Assembly (NCBI RefSeq): GCF_015207655.1
Contig: NZ_JADEWN010000036.1
Location: 1-57,481 of the forward strand
DNA length: 57,481 bases
Direction of reading: 5' to 3'
DNA from: Gloeocapsopsis crepidinum LEGE 06123
Lineage (GTDB): Bacteria > Cyanobacteriota > Cyanobacteriia > Cyanobacteriales > Chroococcidiopsidaceae
In this document: piece by piece, positions 46,905 through 54,610 of the stretch
How the letters are laid out: each line of letters begins with the position of its first letter
Numbering within the stretch: the stretch's first letter is position 1
Made by a program: the position numbers and the translations under genes
Notes under the pieces: generated by a model
Told to the model about the DNA's origin: nothing
Seen by the model: the letters and a program-made list of their open reading frames with translations, nothing else
The model's database searches: none

Positions 46905-47762
46905 ATGTTTATCCAAAATCTAATTCAAGTAACTAACCAACTACGTAGGGCACAATTAAATAATTGTATTCAAGAATATATATTATGCGGAATTGAAATT
47001 TGGTGCAAGCAACTTTTTATAGATCAGAACGTAGCTGATTATATTGTAAAAAACTATAAGGAATGGGGTGAGATACAAGACATAACAGCTTTCTCTTGGA
47101 GTGAATGGCAACCCAAAAAAAGAGAAGTCAAAAATATATTTGGACAGATAACAGAAGAAATGCCAATAACAAGTAGACTCAATTATTTAATTACAAGAGT
47201 TTTAAAACGAATAAACATAAATAGTGGAAATATGGTATTCATCGCTCTTATTACTTTTGCAGTTACAGCAGTTGGATATCTACTTTATAAAAGTAACCAA
47301 CCAGAGCAAAAAAACAATTTTACAGAAACAACAAAAAACGATAATAATAATTATTCAAATCCTCCAATTCAAAAAATAGATCAACATTTTTTAGTTTTAG
47401 CAGTTGATGCTAAAAAAGCAAGCTTGATTCAATCACTAAAGAATAAAGAATATATATCTCTAAGAGATGGAGAAGAAATTTATGATGCAACTCAATATTT
47501 ATGGTTGGGTTCTGAAAGTACCTTTAATCAAAAAAAATCTAATATGAAAAAATACCGAGTACTGTCAGGTGAAGAGTCAGAATATGATATCTACTTACTT
47601 TATCTTAAATTAAGTCAAAGTGATGAAGGTTTTGAGCCAAATCTAAATCAGCTAGCTAGATATGATGCTTTTCGTAAATTGGCTGATTTAACGATTGATT
47701 TTGAGATATCACCTAGATTACAAATGGAAGCTTGCACAAACTTTGAATTATATAGTCGCTAA
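46905..47762 (+). CDS. unknown single-span membrane protein in the dynamin cassette
   Basis: The 285-residue product has an N-terminal helical part (MFIQNLIQVTNQLRRAQLNN), one clear membrane helix (about 109-127, MVFIALITFAVTAVGYLLY) and, after an Asn/Lys-rich linker, a soluble C-terminal domain (about 160-285: QHFLVLAVDAKKASLIQSLK, YDIYLLYLKLSQSDEG). I do not recognise the family. It lies 65 bp after the GTPase and 15 bp before the next gene, in the same direction, so it is likely cotranscribed. Its DNA is more AT-rich than its neighbours and holds no complete HIP1 site. Confidence 0.7.
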   Translation: MFIQNLIQVTNQLRRAQLNNCIQEYILCGIEIWCKQLFIDQNVADYIVKNYKEWGEIQDITAFSWSEWQPKKREVKNIFGQITEEMPITSRLNYLITRVLKRININSGNMVFIALITFAVTAVGYLLYKSNQPEQKNNFTETTKNDNNNYSNPPIQKIDQHFLVLAVDAKKASLIQSLKNKEYISLRDGEEIYDATQYLWLGSESTFNQKKSNMKKYRVLSGEESEYDIYLLYLKLSQSDEGFEPNLNQLARYDAFRKLADLTIDFEISPRLQMEACTNFELYSR

Positions 47763-47777
47763 ACAGTAAAAATTAAA

Positions 47778-49034
47778 ATGCTGGTTGATACTACTCTTTT
47801 ATTTAAAGATAGAGAAATTATTAAAGGTTTAGCTGATGGCTCAATGCAACGCTATGGTAGCGTTATTCGATGCGCTGCTGGTAGACCAAATGGCGGTCAA
47901 ATTATACGTCACTTAGTGGAAGCCCCTGGACTTACAAATAAATTAGTGGGTATTCCTTTTTCACCTATTTTAGGTAGTATTGATGTTATTGATCATGGCT
48001 TTACTTACCACAAACTACTTGGAGTCGAGCAACAATTATTTGGTATTGAAAGAACTTTAGCATCTGTAATGGGTTTAACTCAAATTGCTGCGGGTGCAAG
48101 TGTATTGAATCTTGGTGTTAGTATTGCTGGCTTTGCATATATGGGATACAAGTTACACCAGATCCAAAACTCTTTAAGCAATCTTCAACAGTTTGTACAG
48201 GAAGGTTTTAATCGCGTTGAGGATCGCTTAGATGCTATTTCTGGACAACTAGCATATTTATACTTATTAGTAGAAAATAGTCGAGAACAACAACAAAAAC
48301 TTGCGAAGGCTATTTCTTATATACACCAAGCAATGCTCATTAAAGAGATTGCTGCTTTAAATGCTGAACTTGACGATCGCAAACGTTTTCCAAATGAATC
48401 GCCTAGAGAAGCGCTAAAAGTTGCCTCCAGAGTACGCTTGTTTTTGGCTAACCAGGCTTTGCAAGCAAATCCAGAATTAAATGCTGAATTAATGCTTAAT
48501 GCTGATGTTTCTATTCAAGGTTGGGCAGTCGCTACAGCAACCGAAGCAAATCTGCTTTTAGAAATAGGTCAACATCAAGCAGCTAAAGAATTACTTACCG
48601 AAGAAGTCCCTAAATTTAAACAAGTAGCAGAAAAATGGGGCGGTGAATTAATTAGCGATCGCAATTCTTACTTGTCTACAGCTTATCGCTTTACTAATGC
48701 TCGGTTTGAAAACCACATTACTCCAGAACGAATAGAACGTATTGTTCAAATCTCTCCAAGCGATCGCACGTTATCTCCTGAGCAAATTCGGTGTCAGAAG
48801 ACTAATATTGACGTAGAGTTTTCCATGTCTCATAGCGCACAACTCGATCAATCATGGACGCATCGTCAGATTGCTGTTGCTGAATACCTAGATACTTTGA
48901 GCGAACTGTCAGCAAGATTAGATAGTTTACAATCTTTTGCAGCATTATGCGATCAAAATGCAAAGAGTAGTAGAGATCTGCTACCCGATGCTGAGGCTGA
49001 ACCTGGTTTGTATCTTTTATCACCAGTTGAGTAG
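47778..49034 (+). CDS. unknown protein with hydrophobic segment and coiled coil in the dynamin cassette
   Basis: The 418-residue product has an N-terminal globular part. A long hydrophobic segment follows at about residues 94-123 (LASVMGLTQIAAGASVLNLG, VSIAGFAYMGYKL), then a heptad-like coiled coil (about 124-180: HQIQNSLSNLQQFVQEGFNR, VEDRLDAISGQLAYLYLLVE). A helical C-terminal region (ANLLLEIGQHQAAKELL, TPR-like in feel) completes it. The order hydrophobic hairpin, coiled coil, helical body suggests a membrane-inserting partner or effector (inference). I do not recognise the family. It starts 15 bp after the previous stop. Confidence 0.7.
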   Translation: MLVDTTLLFKDREIIKGLADGSMQRYGSVIRCAAGRPNGGQIIRHLVEAPGLTNKLVGIPFSPILGSIDVIDHGFTYHKLLGVEQQLFGIERTLASVMGLTQIAAGASVLNLGVSIAGFAYMGYKLHQIQNSLSNLQQFVQEGFNRVEDRLDAISGQLAYLYLLVENSREQQQKLAKAISYIHQAMLIKEIAALNAELDDRKRFPNESPREALKVASRVRLFLANQALQANPELNAELMLNADVSIQGWAVATATEANLLLEIGQHQAAKELLTEEVPKFKQVAEKWGGELISDRNSYLSTAYRFTNARFENHITPERIERIVQISPSDRTLSPEQIRCQKTNIDVEFSMSHSAQLDQSWTHRQIAVAEYLDTLSELSARLDSLQSFAALCDQNAKSSRDLLPDAEAEPGLYLLSPVE

Positions 49035-49160
49035 AAATATTCTCTTTTGGTTGCTATAGGAATCTACAACGTCTTGTTGAACTTTGAATATTAGAAAATT
49101 TACAGAGGATATGGGTTTTGAAGCACAAATCTGTTACTAGAATGCGCGAAAATTGGTATA

Positions 49161-49206
49161 AGTCCACGCAGGTGGACTTTATTTACGTAGCAGCAAATTC
49201 ATTCGC
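49161..49206. repeat. direct repeat, right flank of the dynamin cassette
   Basis: AGTCCACGCAGGTGGACTTT followed by ATTTACGTAGCAGCAAATTC and ATTCGC. It matches the left copy (44181-44226) over 46 bases with 6 mismatches. The first 18 bases form an AGTCCAC/GTGGACT palindrome. It ends 8 bp beyond the stop of the converging GH26 gene. Confidence 0.75.
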
Positions 49207-49214
49207 TAAAATTC

Positions 49215-50303
49215 CTATTGCCCAGTAAATTGGGCATCTGTTAGTAAACGCGGATTACTGTGATTCGATGGGATAAATTGACTGTCTGCAACTGATGAAC
49301 TGTAGGCAGAGTTGGTGATATAAGTTTGAGAACCATACATAAATGTGCCATCACCTCGACTTCCACCGAATACTGCCCAGTCAGTTTCTTTGTCTTCATT
49401 AAACCAAAGCAGCATCTTGATGTTTTGTGCTGTGGCATAGTTGAAAACGTCAGTAATCCACTGTTCTTTTGCTGTGACGCTGTTACCAGCACTTGTTGAT
49501 GTACTAGTAGCAAACTCGGTAATTGTCAGCGGTCGATTTGAAATAGCGCGTAAACGATTAATCATCGGTCCGAAAACTTGCTGTGGTGTTTGCCAATTTG
49601 ACCATGATTGACTTGTACCCCAGTTGTAGCCATCGATCGCTATCCAATCAACATAAGCATCACCAGGGTAATATGACTCGGCGCTATAACCACCAACATC
49701 ATCGTTATTGACTGTCCAAACCCACTGTACATGGTTCACACCCAGTCCTTTGCTATCTAAAATTCCCTTGACGCGCTTCCACATATTCACGTAGTCGCTG
49801 GGTGAATTATTTCCCATTGCTGCACCCCAAGGATACCAAGAACCATTCATTTCATGACCCAAGCGGATATAAACGCGGCGATCGTCACTGGTATTGTAAA
49901 CGCCATCAGGACCACTGAGGAAGGTTCTCAATCGGGTAGCCCAGTTGTTGATGTAGTTATCGTATTTACCTTGTGCTATTTGGACTTCAATATTGTTGGG
50001 AGTTGATGAAGCTGAACACAGATAAGGTTCCCAAGTAATCATTGGTACATTTTGATTGTTCCAAATGTAGGGAAGTTGGTAGTTAAACAAGTTATCTTGA
50101 GTTGAGGTTTGGTTACACCAATTTGTGAAGAGGTTAGTTATCGCATTTTTCTTGACTTGCCAGGTTTCTAATGCCTGGACATTACTCATTTCCCAACCTT
50201 GATTACCGTAGTAAGCACCGAGAAGCGTATCAGCAGATGCAGGTTGAGTAAAAGGAAGTGCACAAGCAAACAAACTGCTAATAATCTTGCACAAGCGTTT
50301 CAT
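49215..50303 (-). CDS. secreted GH26 family glycoside hydrolase (beta-mannanase type)
   Basis: The 362-residue product has a signal peptide (LCKIISSLFACALPFTQPASA) and the GH26 TIM-barrel motifs. The catalytic acid is in RLGHEMNGSWYPWG (Glu151 with the preceding His) and the nucleophile is in TITEFATSTS (Glu263). NHVQWVWTVNND and DWIAIDGYNWG are also in place. GH26 enzymes cut beta-1,4-mannan or beta-1,3/1,4-glucan; the exact substrate is not clear. It is exported. It lies 26 bp downstream of the HAF-repeat gene on the minus strand and converges on the dynamin cassette. Confidence 0.88.
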   Translation of the reverse strand: MKRLCKIISSLFACALPFTQPASADTLLGAYYGNQGWEMSNVQALETWQVKKNAITNLFTNWCNQTSTQDNLFNYQLPYIWNNQNVPMITWEPYLCSASSTPNNIEVQIAQGKYDNYINNWATRLRTFLSGPDGVYNTSDDRRVYIRLGHEMNGSWYPWGAAMGNNSPSDYVNMWKRVKGILDSKGLGVNHVQWVWTVNNDDVGGYSAESYYPGDAYVDWIAIDGYNWGTSQSWSNWQTPQQVFGPMINRLRAISNRPLTITEFATSTSTSAGNSVTAKEQWITDVFNYATAQNIKMLLWFNEDKETDWAVFGGSRGDGTFMYGSQTYITNSAYSSSVADSQFIPSNHSNPRLLTDAQFTGQ

Positions 50304-50329
50304 ATTGTTGCTCCGAGGCAGTTGTAAAT

Positions 50330-51349
50330 TTAAGGATGGGATGTAGTAGGATTCATTAAAAAGGCACGATTTTGACCGTTGATGATGCCAACACCTGCGA
50401 TCTGCCCGCGATTGTTAATATCACGCGCCTCAGTCAGCAACCAGCCAGAGTTTTTTGGTAGCAAGCTATTTAAGTCGATCATCTTCCCGTTGTTGTAAAG
50501 AAAGGCGACGCTTGGTCCTCGACTGTTTCCTGAACTGCCGACAACTTGACCTGAATCATTAATTCCATAGGCAACACTGTTGACGTTGTTATCAAGAGTG
50601 CCAAGATCGATCATCCGACCTTCTTTATAAAGAAAGGCGCGATTTCCCTCTGCTGTACTGGAATAACCTACAATGTGACCAGAGTTATTAATGCCGTTTG
50701 CTTCACTGCGATCGCCACCTGCAAGCGTACCTATGTCAACCATCTGACCATCGCGATAAACAAAGGCATGATAGTTACCACTTGCCGTTTCGGCATAGCC
50801 TACAATGTCACCAAAGTCATTAATTGCTTGTGCATAACTATCTACGCCACCTGGCAATGTACCCAAATTGCTCATCTGACCATTGCTGTAGACAAACGCA
50901 AGTTTTCCGTTAGTAGTTGTTACATAGCCTGCGATCGCACCAGTATTATTAATGCTTTGGGCGTATGTGTCTTTGCCCAGATTGGTGATTTTTTGATTGC
51001 TGTAAAGGAAAGCACGCGAGTTCTCGCTGGGAGTCGTCCAATAGCCAACAATGTCACCTGAATCGTTAATACTTTGCGCGTAGCTATAGATACTTTTTCC
51101 AGGGATACCAAGGTCAGTAATTTGTCCGTCATCGTAAATAAAGGCACGATTATTGTAATAACGTTGCGTAGAAGTTGCAGTACCTACAATTTGACCTAGA
51201 TTGTTGATATCACTAGCTCGACCGTAGCCACTTTGAGTTAGACTACCAACGTCAACTATCGAGTAGCTTTGGCTACCAGCACGGGTAGGCTGAGTAGCAA
51301 TCAGGATGGCAAGGCTTGCTAAAGCAAGGCTAACCTTGGAAAATTTCAT
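50330..51349 (-). CDS. secreted HAF-repeat beta-propeller-like protein
   Basis: About 339 residues. A signal peptide (MKFSKVSLALASLAILIATQ) is followed by seven or so repeats of about 42 residues in the pattern (H/R)AF(L/V)Y-x-(D/N)-G-x-(M/I)-x-(D/N)-LG-T-L...INDSGxIVGY, for example NNRAFIYDDGQITDLGIPG, NYHAFVYRDGQMVDIGTLAG and GNRAFLYKEGRMIDLGTLDN. These are HAF repeats, common in exported bacterial proteins and probably forming a beta propeller. Function is unknown. ATG at 51349 is chosen over an upstream start at 51388 because it opens a clean signal peptide. Pairs with the GH26 gene. Confidence 0.85.
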   Translation of the reverse strand: MKFSKVSLALASLAILIATQPTRAGSQSYSIVDVGSLTQSGYGRASDINNLGQIVGTATSTQRYYNNRAFIYDDGQITDLGIPGKSIYSYAQSINDSGDIVGYWTTPSENSRAFLYSNQKITNLGKDTYAQSINNTGAIAGYVTTTNGKLAFVYSNGQMSNLGTLPGGVDSYAQAINDFGDIVGYAETASGNYHAFVYRDGQMVDIGTLAGGDRSEANGINNSGHIVGYSSTAEGNRAFLYKEGRMIDLGTLDNNVNSVAYGINDSGQVVGSSGNSRGPSVAFLYNNGKMIDLNSLLPKNSGWLLTEARDINNRGQIAGVGIINGQNRAFLMNPTTSHP

Positions 51350-51388
51350 AATAACTAAAATTGAATAGGGAAGTGTATTAAAAAGCAA

Positions 51389-51951
51389 TTCAGCTACTAT
51401 TTACACTTTGCTTACTTGCTATTTGTCAATAGATTTTGGCACTATTAACTAACAACTGAAAAGGTTTTTCTAGAGATTTCATAAAAAACATAAGAACTAG
51501 ATAAATCATCCAAGAATTTACTGACAATATGTCAATCTCAGTTTTTATACGGAGTTCAACCAGTTACAACATTAACAAATATAAGATTAAGTAAGTATTT
51601 CAATTAATTTTGAAAGTTGATAAATAATATTAAATCCAGTTGATTAGTGATAACAAAAATGGTCAGTAAAGGTGGTTAGTTACTAGTGACTAGTCACTAA
51701 CCACTAATAACAGCGTAACGATACCGATATTCTGGTTATTTAACCGGAGATGATATAAAAACAACTATTTTGATAAAACTCAACCAACTTTCTAGCTAAA
51801 AACGCGTGTTAATTGTATATGAATTAGTTTGCCTCAAATACACACTTCTATCGCCAGATACATGACAACGAACTGAGATAGATACGCAACTTGTTAGTTC
51901 TGCATTTAATTTGGGCATCCTGAATGATGAGAAAGCCGATAACAATGCCAG
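51389..51951. other. divergent intergenic region of about 560 bp
   Basis: The region separates the minus-strand HAF gene from the plus-strand GH26-like gene. It is AT-rich and must hold both promoters. The one clear structure is the inverted repeat at 51672-51704. I saw no gene or RNA. Confidence 0.5.
51672..51704. repeat. inverted repeat in the promoter region
   Basis: GTGGTTAGT and ACTAACCAC are perfect 9-bp arms around a 15-base centre that itself contains ACTAGT-GACTAGT and the palindrome GACTAGTC. Either a dispersed cyanobacterial intergenic palindrome or a transcription-factor site. Confidence 0.6.
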
Positions 51952-53100
51952 GTGATGTTGCGACTAATGAATTTGAGAGTAAGGAATATGAATGACCCTG
52001 CTGGCGATCGCTTCAGACGCTGCACCACGCGCGATTCCATCTTTAGTCAGTGGCAATGGCAACTAGTACTTATACTGATGCTAGGAAGTTTGTTTGGTGT
52101 TAAACATTTACCCTCTTTTGCCAAGACTTACCAAAACCAAACCTCTGATCAAGCAACACAAAAAAATTCCCATACCCCAGTATTATTAGGGCTTTACACT
52201 CCAAACTATCTAGGTTCGCAACGTACTATCGATCGAGAGTTGCGTCAGTTGGACGATTGGGCAGGTAAGCGTCATTCGCTGGCTGGGTTTTTTATGGATA
52301 TTGAAGACTCGAATCCTGCATACAATATCACGAACCGCTTAGAACTGTTGCGTAGCAATGGTTACACTGCTTTTATTAATTTAGATTCGACGCGCTCAGC
52401 AGCACAAATTGCTAGAGGAGATGTCGATCGCTCACTCCGAAAACTAGCCCAAGCTTACGCTGTCTGGGCAAAGCAAGGATCGGAACGGATGGCATTTATT
52501 GCGCCATTCCAAGAGATGAATATTCCTGGAGAGACTTACAGTAAAGATCCTCAAAACTTTAAGCTGGCGTACCAACGTATCCAAGAAATCTTTGCAGAAG
52601 CTGGCGTTTCTCCTAACACAGTGCGATGGGTGTTTGCGCCGAATGGTTGGAGCGAGAATGCACAACACCGATTTGAAAATTACTATCCAGGTTCAGATCG
52701 AGTCGATGTTGTTGCGTTTAGTGCTTACAACTGGGGACATTGTAGCAACGCAAGTTGGAAACAGTGGAATGAACCACAGGAAGTCTTTGAGTCTTATATT
52801 CAGCGGATGCGAGTGATGGCTCCTGGTAAGCCAATTTTTATCGCGCAAACTGGTACTACAAGTCATACGCAAAGTGGTGCCAAAAGTAGTGCAAAAGATC
52901 AATGGTTGCGCAACTCTTACACACAGCTAGTTGCAATGGGAGTGCGAGGTATTCTTTATTTCAATATTGATAAAGAATGTGATTGGGCATTTTACAACGA
53001 TCGCAATCATAATTCGGCTGGCTATCGCGATGCTATTGCCAATTATGCATTTGGTTACGTAGCACCTGCAGATTTAGCACGCATGGAGCTTGCGCGGTAA
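51952..53100 (+). CDS. GH26-like protein with altered catalytic residues
   Basis: The product is up to 382 residues, with an N-terminal membrane helix or signal (about 35-55, QLVLILMLGSLFGVKHLPSF) followed by a GH26-like barrel. VLLGLYTPNYLGSQ, AFIAPFQEMNIPGETY (acid Glu188), NTVRWVFAPNGWS and DVVAFSAYNWGHC match, but the position of the GH26 nucleophile (xxxE in the first family member) reads PIFIAQTGTTSH, so Gln299 replaces Glu. The His before the acid Glu is also Gln. It could be catalytically dead or act in binding. The start is uncertain; an ATG at 51988 is an alternative to the GTG at 51952. The stop overlaps the next ATG (TAATG). Confidence 0.8.
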   Translation: MMLRLMNLRVRNMNDPAGDRFRRCTTRDSIFSQWQWQLVLILMLGSLFGVKHLPSFAKTYQNQTSDQATQKNSHTPVLLGLYTPNYLGSQRTIDRELRQLDDWAGKRHSLAGFFMDIEDSNPAYNITNRLELLRSNGYTAFINLDSTRSAAQIARGDVDRSLRKLAQAYAVWAKQGSERMAFIAPFQEMNIPGETYSKDPQNFKLAYQRIQEIFAEAGVSPNTVRWVFAPNGWSENAQHRFENYYPGSDRVDVVAFSAYNWGHCSNASWKQWNEPQEVFESYIQRMRVMAPGKPIFIAQTGTTSHTQSGAKSSAKDQWLRNSYTQLVAMGVRGILYFNIDKECDWAFYNDRNHNSAGYRDAIANYAFGYVAPADLARMELAR

Positions 53101-54593
53101 TGGTTGGGAGATGGGTAGCAATAACTGGAGTAAGCGTTATTTTATCGTCGCTCACAACACAGCATTTAGTTTGTTCTCGCACCAGTACAGAATGCTTGCA
53201 TAGCATTTCTCATTCTTTGCGATCGCGCTTTTCTCAGCACCAGGGGCGATCGCCATCATTTTTGCTTGCTGCTCCTGATAATTTTAATCCTGATTTGCAA
53301 CCACAACCTTCCGCACCAGCACCAACAGAAACTCCTGTTGAGAAGCCACAAATTCCTAGCGTTCCTCCACCAGCGCCTAGTCCTAAGCCAACGGTTTCAG
53401 TACCTGTACCAAAACCAACTCCTACAACCAATACTCCACCTCGATTAACACAGGAAGCAGATCGTATTGCTGCTCAACGTGCTTGGAAGTATTTTGAGCG
53501 CAACTGGAATACAAAAACAGGTTTAGTGAATGCTGTAGACAACTTACCGTGGACAACATTATGGGATCAAGGTAGTGCAATACTCGGAATTCATGCAGCA
53601 CGACAGTTGGGGTTATTGCCTGCAGGTGTCTTTCAAAAGCGGATCGATACTTTGTTACAAACATTAGAAACATTACCGCTACCAGCAACAGGCTTACCTA
53701 ATAAAGCCTATAGTACGCACACTGCTCAGATGCGGCAACTTGATAATACTCCCGATCCTCAGGGTAAGAGTGGTTGGTCAGCACTAGATATGGCGCGTTT
53801 TTTGGTAGGGCTACACGTTTTACGCGAACACTATCCCGAATATAGCGATCGCATTCATCGCATTACCACACGCTGGAAGTTAGCGAATCTTGTCAAAAAT
53901 GGTTGGTTGAATGGTGGTATTTCAAGTGCTAACGGAAAAATTCTCCAAGTCCAAGAAGGACGCTTAGGTTATGAGCAATACGCCGCACACAGCTTGAAAC
54001 TTTGGAATCTTGAAGCAGATAAGGCGCTATCTCAACCACCTGTTAAAACAGTCTCAGTCGATGGAATTGTGTTGGAAGTCGATCAACGTAACTTCAAAAA
54101 CTCTGGGGCTACTAACTATCTCACCAACGATCCTTATCTGCTGTGGGGCTTGGAATTGGGATGGTCAGATGCTGTCAAACCACAAGTTAACAAACTTTTG
54201 CAACTGCAAGCTCAACGCTTTCAACGTACTGGTAATTTAACTGCGGTGAATGAAGATTCACTCGATCGCCCACCTTATTTTCTCTATTACAGTGTTTATG
54301 CGGACGATCAACCTTGGCACGTTACGGATACTAGAGGACGTGCTTATCCCCAATTACGGTTTCTTAGCACTAAAGCAGCGTTCGCTTGGTTTGCACTAGT
54401 GCCGAATGATCCTTATGCCAAGAAGTTACGTAACTTTGTCCAAAACCTTGCCGATCAAAATCGCGGTTATCTTTCAGGGCGATACGAACAACGCCAACTT
54501 GGTGTAAATCGCTCAATTGATATTAATACCAATGCAATTGTTTTAGAAAGTTTGCTTTACCAAGCTAGAGGTCAACGTCCACTTGTGTTGTAA
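53100..54593 (+). CDS. secreted DUF3131 protein
   Basis: The 497-residue product has an N-terminal export segment (about 7-22), a HIP1-bearing stretch, the motif AAPDNFNPDL (residues 57-66), a Pro-rich linker (about 67-112) and one DUF3131 domain (about 115-495). The conserved blocks are all present: TLWDQGSAILGIH, LPNKAYS, GWSALDMARFLVGL, QEGRLGYEQYAAHSLKLW, NYLTNDPYLLWGLE, LTAVNEDSLDRPPYFLY, TDTRGRAYPQLRFLSTKAAF and NTNAIVLESLLYQARG. The ATG overlaps the stop of the GH26-like gene, so the two are translationally coupled. The GT2 follows 17 bp later. Confidence 0.85.
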   Translation: MVGRWVAITGVSVILSSLTTQHLVCSRTSTECLHSISHSLRSRFSQHQGRSPSFLLAAPDNFNPDLQPQPSAPAPTETPVEKPQIPSVPPPAPSPKPTVSVPVPKPTPTTNTPPRLTQEADRIAAQRAWKYFERNWNTKTGLVNAVDNLPWTTLWDQGSAILGIHAARQLGLLPAGVFQKRIDTLLQTLETLPLPATGLPNKAYSTHTAQMRQLDNTPDPQGKSGWSALDMARFLVGLHVLREHYPEYSDRIHRITTRWKLANLVKNGWLNGGISSANGKILQVQEGRLGYEQYAAHSLKLWNLEADKALSQPPVKTVSVDGIVLEVDQRNFKNSGATNYLTNDPYLLWGLELGWSDAVKPQVNKLLQLQAQRFQRTGNLTAVNEDSLDRPPYFLYYSVYADDQPWHVTDTRGRAYPQLRFLSTKAAFAWFALVPNDPYAKKLRNFVQNLADQNRGYLSGRYEQRQLGVNRSIDINTNAIVLESLLYQARGQRPLVL

Positions 54594-54610
54594 TTATCAT
54601 CGGTATCATT

